This document shows, in pieces, positions 1 through 8,017 of a DNA stretch of 64,000 nucleotides (positions within the stretch are counted from its first letter, which is position 1; each line of letters begins with the position of its first letter). Source of the stretch: Bacteroidota bacterium (GTDB lineage: Bacteria > Bacteroidota > Bacteroidia > Chitinophagales > Chitinophagaceae). The notes beneath the pieces were generated by a model. It saw only the letters and a program-made list of their open reading frames with translations. It searched no databases and was not told the DNA's origin. Made by a program: the position numbers and the translations under genes. The stretch lies in the NCBI GenBank assembly GCA_018266775.1, contig JAFDZS010000001.1:625175-689174 (forward strand). The letters are read 5' to 3'.

Positions 1-2
1 AT

Positions 3-122
3 TTTTATTACCAGGTGAATAAATATTTTTCATCTAAAATTCCATACATGCGCTGGGCGCAGGCATGGATGTTTTATGCATTAACAACCTACCTTAAATT
101 AGAATACCATGAGCAGAATTGA
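3..122 (+). CDS. C-terminal end of an upstream gene, function unknown (partial)
   Basis: An open frame runs in from the left edge and stops with TGA at 120-122. It encodes 39 residues rich in Tyr, Phe and Trp, ending in LKLEYHEQN. The stop overlaps the start of the WecG-family gene by 14 bases, the tight packing seen in the rest of this operon, which is the main reason to believe the frame. The aromatic composition would fit a membrane-associated glycan enzyme, but the piece is too short to assign. A second frame (bases 2-22, ending TAA) is the alternative. Partial at the 5' side. Confidence 0.5.
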   Translation, partial: FYYQVNKYFSSKIPYMRWAQAWMFYALTTYLKLEYHEQN

Positions 123-876
123 AATTTGTAACATTCCTGTAGATGATTACACCATGCAGGAAACAATTCAGTTAATTGATAAGGCCATTGCAGAAAACAG
201 GCCGATACACCATGTAGTGATCAATGCTGCGAAAGTAGTGAATGCGCAAAAAGACGCAGCGCTGAAAGAATCGATCGTGGATTGTGATATCATAAATGCT
301 GATGGACAGGCCATCGTTTGGGCCTCCCGGTTTTTAGGAAGGCCATTGCCAGAGCGTGTAGCCGGTATCGATATCATGGCTAATTTAGTGAAACTGGCAA
401 GCGAAAAAAATTACCGCATCTTCTTTTTAGGCGCAAAAGAAAATGTAGTGAAAGATGTGGTGGATACCTATACGCAACAATATGGAAGCGGTATCATTGC
501 CGGCTACCGTAATGGCTATTTTACTAAAGAGGAAGAAGCTGATGTGGCCAAACAAATTGCCGACTCCGGTGCCAGCATTTTATTTGTGGCTATGAGTTCA
601 CCCAAAAAAGAAATATTTCTGAATACCTATAAACACCTGATCAAAACGCCATTCATTATGGGTGTGGGCGGAAGCTTTGATGTAGTATCAGGTTTGGTAA
701 AGCGTGCACCGGTTTGGATGCAGAAGGCGGGCCTGGAATGGTTTTACCGCGTATTGCAGGAACCAAGGCGGATGTGGAAACGATACCTGTTTGGTAATTC
801 GGAATTTATTTTTTTGGTGGCAAAAGAAAAGTGGAAGCAAACCTTTGGTGGTAAAAAGCAGCAAATAATCTTATAG
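109..876 (+). CDS. WecG/TagA/CpsF family glycosyltransferase
   Basis: A 255-residue cytoplasmic-face GT26 glycosyltransferase. Members transfer a sugar such as ManNAc or ManNAcA from UDP to a lipid-linked acceptor during teichoic acid, enterobacterial common antigen or capsule synthesis. The family signature is present: the N-A-D-G stretch at residues 63-66 and PERVAGID at about 81-88, followed by the FFLGA and GVGGSFD stretches. Length is normal for the family (about 240-260). There is no signal peptide; a C-terminal basic and aromatic tail fits membrane association. It is the first complete gene of the glycan operon and sits before a UDP-GlcNAc 2-epimerase, which makes UDP-ManNAc, the usual TagA/WecG donor precursor. 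The exact sugar is inference. Confidence 0.9.
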   Translation: MSRIEICNIPVDDYTMQETIQLIDKAIAENRPIHHVVINAAKVVNAQKDAALKESIVDCDIINADGQAIVWASRFLGRPLPERVAGIDIMANLVKLASEKNYRIFFLGAKENVVKDVVDTYTQQYGSGIIAGYRNGYFTKEEEADVAKQIADSGASILFVAMSSPKKEIFLNTYKHLIKTPFIMGVGGSFDVVSGLVKRAPVWMQKAGLEWFYRVLQEPRRMWKRYLFGNSEFIFLVAKEKWKQTFGGKKQQIIL

Positions 877-884
877 CATCAGGA

Positions 885-954
885 CGCCTGAAGCGGCCTG
901 ATGGATAATAAGATAGTAGCGTGATTAATTAAAAATTGTCAGCCGTTTCAGGCG
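885..954. repeat. Inverted repeat between wecG-like and first epimerase gene
   Basis: 13-base arms at 885-897 (CGCCTGAAGCGGC) and 942-954 (GCCGTTTCAGGCG) are reverse complements with one mismatch, separated by 44 AT-rich bases. There is no U-tract, so it is not a standard terminator. It could be an mRNA-stabilising stem or a remnant of the palindromic repeats seen elsewhere in the window. Confidence 0.6.
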
Positions 955-986
955 TGCCGGCAGGAAACATTAAAACCTAAACCATA

Positions 987-2078
987 ATGAACATTACATT
1001 AGTTGCGGGTGCCCGTCCTAACTTTATGAAAATTGCACCTATCATTAAGGCAATTAAAGCGGCGCAGGCTGCAGGAAAAAATATTACCTGCAGGCTGGTG
1101 CATACGGGCCAGCATTATGATAAAAAAATGAGTGCCGATTTTTTTGAACAACTCGGTATTCCTGAACCGGATACTAACCTGGAATGCGGTGGTGGTACCC
1201 AGGCAGAACAAACTGCAGCCATTATGGTAAAGTTTGAACAGGAGTTGCAGGCTCACCGCCCGGATTTGATTCTGGTAGTGGGAGATGTAACCTCAACCAT
1301 GGCATGCACCATCACAGCAAAAAAATTATGTATTGCCGCCACACACGTAGAAGCGGGTATTCGTTCAGGTGATATGACCATGCCGGAAGAGATCAACCGG
1401 ATTGTTACCGATTCTTTGTGCGATTATTTTTTTACCACCAGTGAACAGGCCAATGCACAACTGAAAAAATCGGGTGTGGAGGATAAAGCCATTTTCTTTG
1501 TAGGCAACACCATGATTGATACGTTATATCAAAATATTGACCGGGTAAGAAAACCGGATTTCTGGGAGGGGCAACAGTTAACGGAAGGAAATTATTTTTT
1601 GGTAACATTGCACCGTCCTTCTAATGTAGATGATCCAAAAAAACTGGCCGATATAATTAAAGCCATTACAGATGCAGCGAAGGGATACCCCATCATCTTC
1701 CCCGTGCATCCAAGAACAAGGCAGATCATTGATAAACATCACATCAATTCAAAAGGTATTGTGATGATTGACCCGCAGGGATATTTGGAATTTATGTATA
1801 TGGTAAAAAATGCCAAAGGCATTATTACCGATAGTGGAGGTATTACTGAAGAAGCCACAGTACTGCATGTGCCCTGCTTAACTTTGCGTAATTCAACCGA
1901 AAGGCCGGAAACGGTAACTATCGGCACCAATGAATTAATTGGCGACAGGATAGATCAACTAAAACCATACCTGGAAAAAATCATTGCAGGCCAATGGAAG
2001 AAGGGGGAGATTCCTCCTTTCTGGGATGGGCAAACATCAGTTCGCATCATTGATGAATTATGCAAGTTGTATCCATAA
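987..2078 (+). CDS. wecB: Non-hydrolysing UDP-GlcNAc 2-epimerase (first copy)
   Basis: A 363-residue GT-B-fold epimerase that interconverts UDP-GlcNAc and UDP-ManNAc or a closely related substrate in the cytoplasm. The N-terminal GARPNFMK nucleotide-site motif is at residues 8-15. The catalytic acids fall in GD (Asp100), HVEAG (Glu122) and MPEEINR (about Glu134-135), and the histidine is in LHRPSNVDD. The usual G-D-T-N-S-T loop reads GDVTSTM, and the HVEAGIRS loop continues with GDMTMPEE rather than the common FNRTMPEE. This copy may therefore prefer another sugar, for example the 3-acetamido uronic acid used by WbpI-type enzymes; that is inference. A second, more canonical copy lies at 6948. 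Length is normal. Confidence 0.9.
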   Translation: MNITLVAGARPNFMKIAPIIKAIKAAQAAGKNITCRLVHTGQHYDKKMSADFFEQLGIPEPDTNLECGGGTQAEQTAAIMVKFEQELQAHRPDLILVVGDVTSTMACTITAKKLCIAATHVEAGIRSGDMTMPEEINRIVTDSLCDYFFTTSEQANAQLKKSGVEDKAIFFVGNTMIDTLYQNIDRVRKPDFWEGQQLTEGNYFLVTLHRPSNVDDPKKLADIIKAITDAAKGYPIIFPVHPRTRQIIDKHHINSKGIVMIDPQGYLEFMYMVKNAKGIITDSGGITEEATVLHVPCLTLRNSTERPETVTIGTNELIGDRIDQLKPYLEKIIAGQWKKGEIPPFWDGQTSVRIIDELCKLYP

Positions 2079-2105
2079 TAATAAATTAAAGAATAAACTT
2101 TACGT

Positions 2106-2115
2106 CGTCCGGACG
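2106..2115. repeat. 10-base perfect palindrome in intergenic spacer
   Basis: CGTCCGGACG is self-complementary and GC-rich in an otherwise AT-rich 99-base spacer between the epimerase and the sugar transferase. It has no U-tract. Function unknown. Confidence 0.4.
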
Positions 2116-2177
2116 CTACAATCGTTCCGGCGTTGATAACCATTAAAACCTAATCTCATTATACCAAACGCAATGTC

Positions 2178-3569
2178 ATGAACAGGCAGTTTGAACGATA
2201 TCTGCAAATGACCCTGGTAACACTGGATCTGTTTGTACTTACTTTCGGATATTTCATCTGCAAAGTATTTCTTACAGAAAGTATACCGGTAACCATCTGG
2301 GGTGTTTATTTTCAATACTGGACCATTTCAATAGCTGCATGGTTACTGATGTCATTCTTCTTCAGAACGTATGCCGGCAAAGTGATACTGGTGTTTGAAT
2401 ATTTTACCAAACGCACCACGCAGGTGTATTTGTTGTGGATCATCTTCATGATGTTTTATTTGTTCTTCTCCCGTGAAACACGTATTTCCCGCACTTTTAT
2501 TATCATCAGTATGTCGATATTTGGTGTGGGCTTGCTGGTAAACCGGTTTTTATATCTTGGCATTAAAAGATATTTTAAGAACACACACTATCTTATTAAG
2601 AAGGTGATCATACTGGGATATAATGATACGGCAAAAAAGCTGGCTAAGTATTTTGAAGAAGATGGTATCAACACCCAGTTACTTGGTTTTATAGAAGATG
2701 ACAAGAATGTGCATGAACTATCGCACTATCCTATCATTTCCGATGTGGGCCGTGCATTACAGGTGGCAAAAGAATTTGATGTGACTGAGATTTATTCCAC
2801 CATTACACCTGAACAAAACAGGGATATCTATGAACTGATGTACCAGTCTGAAAAGGAATGTATCCGTTTTAAAATTGTTCCTAACCTTTCAGTATTCATT
2901 ACACGTGATGTGCATATAGAATATTTTGGTGAACTGCCCATTTTATCATTACGCAGCGAACCATTAGATGATGTGGGCAACCGCATTAAAAAAAGAGCGC
3001 TGGATTTCACCATCAGTTTACTGGTTACAGTATTCATATTATCCTGGCTGGTACCCATACTGGGTTTGCTGATTTTACTGGAATCGAGAGGGCCCATCTT
3101 TTTTAAACAATTGCGAACTGGTAAAAATAAAAAGCCATTCTACTGTTATAAGTTCAGAAGCATGCGTATGAATAAAGATGCTGATGTAAAACAGGCTACT
3201 CAAAATGACAGTCGTGTAACTAAAATCGGAAAATTCATCAGGCGTACCAGCCTGGATGAATTTCCGCAATTCATCAATGTATTAAAAGGAGAAATGAGCC
3301 TGGTGGGCCCAAGGCCGCACATGCTGAAGCATACAACCGATTATTCCAAATTTGTAGATGAATATATGATCAGGCAGTTTTTAAAACCTGGCATTACAGG
3401 CTGGGCACAGGTGAATGGATACAGGGGAGAGATCACTAATCCTGATCAAATTAAAATGCGGGTGAACAAAGATTTGTGGTATCTGGAAAACTGGACACTA
3501 TGGCTTGACATACAGATTTTATTCCTGACAGTATACCAGGTATTTAAGGGAGATAAGAACGCTTTTTAA
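2178..3569 (+). CDS. Undecaprenyl-phosphate sugar-1-phosphate transferase (WcaJ-like)
   Basis: A 463-residue polyprenol-phosphate hexose-1-phosphate transferase, the initiating enzyme of exopolysaccharide repeat-unit assembly at the inner membrane. About four hydrophobic helices in residues 10-125 are followed by a soluble Rossmann-like CoA-binding-type domain (KKVIILGYNDTAKKLAKYF) at about 140-270, then a further membrane segment and the bacterial sugar transferase domain. Diagnostic motifs are KFRSM, TSLDEFPQFINVLKGEMSLVG, GPRP and ITGWAQVNGYRG. Length matches the WcaJ/CpsE class (about 460-475) rather than the short PglC class. The transferred sugar (glucose, galactose or another) cannot be read from the sequence. 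The start ATG follows CAATGTC; no Shine-Dalgarno is seen. Confidence 0.93.
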   Translation: MNRQFERYLQMTLVTLDLFVLTFGYFICKVFLTESIPVTIWGVYFQYWTISIAAWLLMSFFFRTYAGKVILVFEYFTKRTTQVYLLWIIFMMFYLFFSRETRISRTFIIISMSIFGVGLLVNRFLYLGIKRYFKNTHYLIKKVIILGYNDTAKKLAKYFEEDGINTQLLGFIEDDKNVHELSHYPIISDVGRALQVAKEFDVTEIYSTITPEQNRDIYELMYQSEKECIRFKIVPNLSVFITRDVHIEYFGELPILSLRSEPLDDVGNRIKKRALDFTISLLVTVFILSWLVPILGLLILLESRGPIFFKQLRTGKNKKPFYCYKFRSMRMNKDADVKQATQNDSRVTKIGKFIRRTSLDEFPQFINVLKGEMSLVGPRPHMLKHTTDYSKFVDEYMIRQFLKPGITGWAQVNGYRGEITNPDQIKMRVNKDLWYLENWTLWLDIQILFLTVYQVFKGDKNAF

Positions 3570-3669
3570 TGCTTTTTTAATATCAAATACTGGTATAATC
3601 AGTCCAGTCTGTATATTTTTATTTTTTAAACCTTACTATCACTAAACCAAACCATTAACCGAACTGAAT

Positions 3670-4638
3670 ATGAAAATCTTAATCACCGGCGCTGCGGGGT
3701 TCATCGGGTCAAATCTTTCTAAAGCCCTGCTTGAACGGGGGCATGTAGTAACGGGCATGGATAACCTGAATTATGGATTTCTCAGGAATATTGAACCATT
3801 AAGAACCAATAAGAATTTTGAATTTATCATGGGCGATATTGCCAACCCTTTAATTTTAAAAGATGTAAAGGCAGATATCATAGTACACCTCGCTTCTCAA
3901 AAAATTCCAAGGTATACCAATGCCTTACGTACGCTGGATGAAAATTACCTGATGCTGCGTAATGTGGTGCATAAATGCATCATGGATAAATCGAAAATTT
4001 TATTTGCATCCACTTCAGATGTTTATGGAAAAAACCCTAACATTCCATTTGCCGAAACATCTGACCTGGTGATGGGCCCTACAACAGTTAAACGATGGGC
4101 TTACGCCATGTCAAAAATGTATGGCGAACAATACATCATTGCCAACCACGATGAATATGGGCTAAAGTATACGATTACACGATTTTTTGGTTCTTATGGC
4201 CCCAATCAAAACCTTACCTGGTGGGGCGGCCCGCAATCTGTATTTATTGAAAAAGCCTTTAAAAAGGAAACCATCGATATTCATGGAGACGGCTCGCAAA
4301 CAAGAACATTTACTTATGTAGACGATACCGTGAATGCATTAGTAGCCTGCATTGAAAACGATAAATCAGACAATGAAATATTTAATACCGGGCCAAAATC
4401 CAATGCAGAAATATCTATTAAAGACCTTGCAGTTTTGATCTGGAAACTGGTAAACGGAAAAGACGCAGAACCGCAACTGAACTATATACCCTATTCTACT
4501 TTTGGTAATTATGAAGATGTGATGCGCCGTGTGCCGGATATCACCAAAATATGCAACACACTGAACTTTGTTCCCCAATGGGATTTGGAAGAAGGATTGA
4601 AAGTGACAATCGACTGGCAAAAACAATTTATCTTATAA
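3670..4638 (+). CDS. NAD-dependent epimerase/dehydratase (extended SDR)
   Basis: A 322-residue extended short-chain dehydrogenase acting on a nucleotide sugar. The N-terminal TGAAGFIG nucleotide-binding motif (residues 6-13) and the YxxxK pair (Tyr145, Lys149, in YAMSK) are present, with the Ser/Thr of ASTSDVYG completing the catalytic triad. FGSYGPNQ and GDGSQTRTFTYVDD are typical substrate-side segments. Likely activities are UDP-sugar 4-epimerase, or decarboxylase/4,6-dehydratase-like. It belongs to the UDP-glucose epimerase-like branch, but the exact product is unresolved. It sits 23 bases before the FAD oxidoreductase, so the two may act on the same precursor. Confidence 0.85.
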   Translation: MKILITGAAGFIGSNLSKALLERGHVVTGMDNLNYGFLRNIEPLRTNKNFEFIMGDIANPLILKDVKADIIVHLASQKIPRYTNALRTLDENYLMLRNVVHKCIMDKSKILFASTSDVYGKNPNIPFAETSDLVMGPTTVKRWAYAMSKMYGEQYIIANHDEYGLKYTITRFFGSYGPNQNLTWWGGPQSVFIEKAFKKETIDIHGDGSQTRTFTYVDDTVNALVACIENDKSDNEIFNTGPKSNAEISIKDLAVLIWKLVNGKDAEPQLNYIPYSTFGNYEDVMRRVPDITKICNTLNFVPQWDLEEGLKVTIDWQKQFIL

Positions 4639-4661
4639 CCGTACCAACAGCTTAATACATA

Positions 4662-5972
4662 ATGGAAGCAGAAAAATGTGGCATCATTGGTGGCGGCATC
4701 ATGGGTATGACCCTTGCACTGCGGCTGGCGCAGCAGGGTAAAAAAGTTACCCTGTATGAAGCTGCGCCTGCACTGGGGGGCCTGGTAAGCTCATGGAAAA
4801 TGAATGATGTGGAGTGGGATAAATTTTATCACGTCATCCTGTTATCTGATTTTAATACCAGGGGAATTTTAAAAGAGATCGGGCTTGAAGATGAGATTGA
4901 ATGGGTGGAAACCAAAACAGGTTTTTACATGAATGGAAAACTCTACTCCATGTCGGATACCATAGAGTTTTTAAAATTTCCCACACTAAATCTCATTGAT
5001 AAATTCAGGCTGGGCTTAACCATTCTTGTGGCATCAAGAATTAAAAACTGGAAACGCCTGGAGAAAATTCCGGTAACAGACTGGTTGAAAAAATGGAGTG
5101 GAAAAAACACCTTTAATAAAATCTGGTTACCCTTATTAAGGGCAAAACTGGGGGAGAGTTATACCAAAACTTCCGCTGTATTTATTTGGGCAACTATTCA
5201 AAGATTATACGGCGCAAGAAAGAGTGGATTAAAAAAAGAAATGTTTGGCTATGTACCTGGCGGATACAAACGTGTGGTGGAAGCTTTTCAAAAAAAGCTG
5301 GAAGCACTGGGTGTTGAAATCAAAACGAATTGTGTGGCCAGTGCAATCACTAATGGAAATATGCATCAACCAATAGTGCATACCACAGATGGATTGCAAA
5401 ATGAATTTGACGCCGTCATTTCAACTTTGCCATCAGGCCTCTCTGCAAAATTGTGCAGCGGCATTACAGAAGCAGAAGCGCAGCAGCTGAACAACATTAA
5501 TTACCTCGGTGTAATTTGTATGGCCGTGCTGCTGGATAAACCCATCAGTGATTTTTATATCACCAACATTACAGACACATGGGTGCCATTTACCGGCGTA
5601 ATTGAAATGAGTGCATTGGTGGATAAAAAGAATTTTGGTGATAAACATCTTGTATATCTGCCCAAATATATAAGTCCATCAGATCCTTTATTCAATTATT
5701 CTGATGAAGAAATAAAAAAATTCTTCCTGGGCAATTTTAAGAAGATGTATCCCTGGCTGACTGATGATAATATCCTTTTTGCAGGTGTGGCAAGGGCAAG
5801 GCATGTGATAACAGTGTTAACGAAAAATTATTCTGATGAGCTGCCGCCTGTACAAACTTCAATGCCTGGTGTATACATTGTAAACACCGCGTATATTTTG
5901 GATGGTACATTAAATGTAAACGAAACCATCAGGGTGGCAGAAACAAAATTGAAAGAAATAACAGCACAATAA
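4662..5972 (+). CDS. FAD-dependent amine-oxidase-fold oxidoreductase
   Basis: A 436-residue flavoprotein with an N-terminal dinucleotide-binding motif (GIIGGGIMGMTLALRLA, ending in the acidic residue of TLYEA) and the GG motif ALGGLVSSW typical of the protoporphyrinogen oxidase / amine oxidase / UDP-galactopyranose mutase superfamily. The C-terminal FAD segment appears near GVYIVNTAYI. Such genes recur in surface-glycan clusters, where they are usually annotated only as NAD(P)/FAD-dependent oxidoreductase. A role in sugar oxidation or ring contraction is possible, but the short length and lack of clear mutase residues leave it open. It is separated from the deacetylase gene by a single base, so it is co-transcribed and probably translationally coupled. 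Confidence 0.8.
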   Translation: MEAEKCGIIGGGIMGMTLALRLAQQGKKVTLYEAAPALGGLVSSWKMNDVEWDKFYHVILLSDFNTRGILKEIGLEDEIEWVETKTGFYMNGKLYSMSDTIEFLKFPTLNLIDKFRLGLTILVASRIKNWKRLEKIPVTDWLKKWSGKNTFNKIWLPLLRAKLGESYTKTSAVFIWATIQRLYGARKSGLKKEMFGYVPGGYKRVVEAFQKKLEALGVEIKTNCVASAITNGNMHQPIVHTTDGLQNEFDAVISTLPSGLSAKLCSGITEAEAQQLNNINYLGVICMAVLLDKPISDFYITNITDTWVPFTGVIEMSALVDKKNFGDKHLVYLPKYISPSDPLFNYSDEEIKKFFLGNFKKMYPWLTDDNILFAGVARARHVITVLTKNYSDELPPVQTSMPGVYIVNTAYILDGTLNVNETIRVAETKLKEITAQ

Positions 5973-5973
5973 A

Positions 5974-6948
5974 ATGGCAAAACAGAAAATACCTGCAAGC
6001 ATGTCGCTTGATTTAGATGATCAATGGTCTTACATGAAAGTTCATGGAGATGAAGGCTGGGAATCATTTCCCTCTTACCTGGATACAGTGGTTCCGATAT
6101 TTCTGGATGTATTTGACAAGCTGAATATGAAGATCACCTTTTTTGTAGTGGGGCAGGATGCAGCCATAGAAAAGAACCATAAAGTGCTGAAAAGTATAAT
6201 TGAACGCGGCCATGAAATAGGCAATCATTCTTTTCACCATGAAAGCTGGCTGAAAACTTATTCCAAAGACAAAATTGAAGCAGAGATAGCTATGGCAGAA
6301 GAGGCCATTGTGAATGCAACGGGTACACGAACCAATATGTTCCGCGGGCCGGGCTTTAGCTGGAGTGTGGATTTACTGGAAGTACTGGAAAAAAGAAATT
6401 ATATTTTTGATGCCTCCACGCTGCCCACGTATATTTCGCCATTGCTGCGCCGGTATTATTTTGCCAAATCCAGTTTATCAAAAGAAGAAAAAGAAAGCCG
6501 CAAAGAATTATTTGGTTCTTTTAAAGAAGGCTTTTTACCACTGAAGCCTTATAAATGGACATTGAAGACAGGAAAAAAATTATTGGAACTGCCGGTAACC
6601 ACCATGCCGGTATTCAAACTGCCCTTTCATCAAAGTTATTTGTTGTATATCAGCGGTGTATCGCCATTGCTGATGAAAATATATTTACGCTTTGCCATTT
6701 TCATGTGTAAACTCACCAAAACGCCGCCGAGTTATTTGTTGCACCCGCTGGACTTGATTGGTGGGGATGATGTGCCTCAGTTGGCTTTTTTTCCGGGTAT
6801 GGATATTAAGAGTGAAAAAAAACTGGCTGTATTTGAAACGGCAATGAAGATGATGCAAAAACATTTTGATGTATTGCCGATGTCGGCATTTTCCAGCCGT
6901 GTAAATGGAACCCGGAAAGCGCTTACACCAAAAGAAGAAACGAAGTAA
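5974..6948 (+). CDS. Polysaccharide deacetylase family protein (NodB-like)
   Basis: A 324-residue carbohydrate esterase 4-type protein. The metal and catalytic motifs are visible: SLDLDDQW near residue 11 in place of the usual TFDDG, NHSFHH (the HxxxH metal motif) at about 89, and MFRGPGF, the RxP-type motif. There is no signal peptide, so it would act in the cytoplasm or on a lipid-linked intermediate rather than on finished polymer. A roughly 60-residue insertion around 150-230, rich in Lys and Phe, separates motif 3 from the C-terminal part. It starts one base after the upstream stop, and its own stop overlaps the next start (TAATG), so it is tightly coupled. The substrate is presumably an N-acetylated sugar of the repeat unit. 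Confidence 0.85.
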   Translation: MAKQKIPASMSLDLDDQWSYMKVHGDEGWESFPSYLDTVVPIFLDVFDKLNMKITFFVVGQDAAIEKNHKVLKSIIERGHEIGNHSFHHESWLKTYSKDKIEAEIAMAEEAIVNATGTRTNMFRGPGFSWSVDLLEVLEKRNYIFDASTLPTYISPLLRRYYFAKSSLSKEEKESRKELFGSFKEGFLPLKPYKWTLKTGKKLLELPVTTMPVFKLPFHQSYLLYISGVSPLLMKIYLRFAIFMCKLTKTPPSYLLHPLDLIGGDDVPQLAFFPGMDIKSEKKLAVFETAMKMMQKHFDVLPMSAFSSRVNGTRKALTPKEETK

Positions 6949-7997
6949 TGAAAATTTTTTCCATAGTAGGAGCAAGGCCGCAGTTTATTAAACTGGCGCC
7001 ATTGAGTGCAGCATTACAGGGGCACCAGGAGTTTATTGTGCACACCGGGCAGCATTATGATTATGCCATGTCTGAAAAAATATTTTTAGACCTTGGTATA
7101 CGTAAACCGGATATTCATTTGGAAGTGGGTGCCGGCAACCAAACCACACAGATAACAGCAATGATGCTGAAACTGGAAAAGGAAATGCTGGAAAAAAAGC
7201 CAGACCTCGTTATTGTTTTTGGAGATACGAATTCCACTTTGGCTGGTGCACTAATTGCAGCCAAACAAAATATTCCTTTGGTGCATATTGAAGCAGGGTT
7301 ACGGAGTTTTAACCGCACCATGCCGGAAGAAATCAACAGGATTGTTACCGATCATGTATCGCAATACCTGTTTGCACCCACGCAAACTGCGGTACATAAT
7401 TTAGCTACTGAAGGCCTGGCAGCACATACCCATTTTACCGGTGATATTATGGTGGACACGATGCAAAACAGTTTGCAGGTAGCGTTGGAAAAATCAACTG
7501 TGATTAAAGATCTTCAACTGGAAGGTAAAACATTTAACCTGCTTACGCTGCACCGCCATTACAATGTGGATGATGCTGCAGTACTGCAGCATATTTTAGA
7601 AGCACTGGAGCAATTGGGGGAAACGATCATTTTTCCTGTGCACCCGCGTACGAGAAAAATGCTGGACAATTCTTCGTACACAGTTCCTGGTAATATACAG
7701 CTGACGGAACCGCAGGGATATCTCGATTTTGTGGCGCTGGAATATGGATGTAAAAGAATCATATCTGATTCCGGCGGCATTCAAAAGGAGGCTTACATTT
7801 TAAGAAAGCCATGTATTACGCTGCGTTCAGAAACAGAATGGGTGGAAACCGTACAGGAAAAATGGAACCTGCTCATCAACCCTTCAGAAAAAAACATTGC
7901 TGCACAAATTGCAGCTTTTGTTGTACCTGAAGTGCAGCATAATATTTTTGGAGAAGACGTGGCGGCAAAAATGGTGCAGCTCATTAACGCAATATAA
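6948..7997 (+). CDS. wecB: Non-hydrolysing UDP-GlcNAc 2-epimerase (second copy)
   Basis: A 349-residue epimerase with fully canonical motifs: VGARPQFIK at residues 7-15, the acid in FGDTNST (Asp93), HIEAGLRS (Glu115), RTMPEEINR (about Glu127-128) and LHRHYNVDD carrying the histidine. It should make UDP-ManNAc-type sugars from UDP-GlcNAc-type substrates. Its start overlaps the deacetylase stop by one base. It differs clearly from the copy at 987-2078 in the active-site loops, so the two probably handle different substrates rather than being a simple dosage duplication. Confidence 0.93.
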   Translation: MKIFSIVGARPQFIKLAPLSAALQGHQEFIVHTGQHYDYAMSEKIFLDLGIRKPDIHLEVGAGNQTTQITAMMLKLEKEMLEKKPDLVIVFGDTNSTLAGALIAAKQNIPLVHIEAGLRSFNRTMPEEINRIVTDHVSQYLFAPTQTAVHNLATEGLAAHTHFTGDIMVDTMQNSLQVALEKSTVIKDLQLEGKTFNLLTLHRHYNVDDAAVLQHILEALEQLGETIIFPVHPRTRKMLDNSSYTVPGNIQLTEPQGYLDFVALEYGCKRIISDSGGIQKEAYILRKPCITLRSETEWVETVQEKWNLLINPSEKNIAAQIAAFVVPEVQHNIFGEDVAAKMVQLINAI

Positions 7998-8017
7998 ACC
8001 CTGATACACCTTATACC

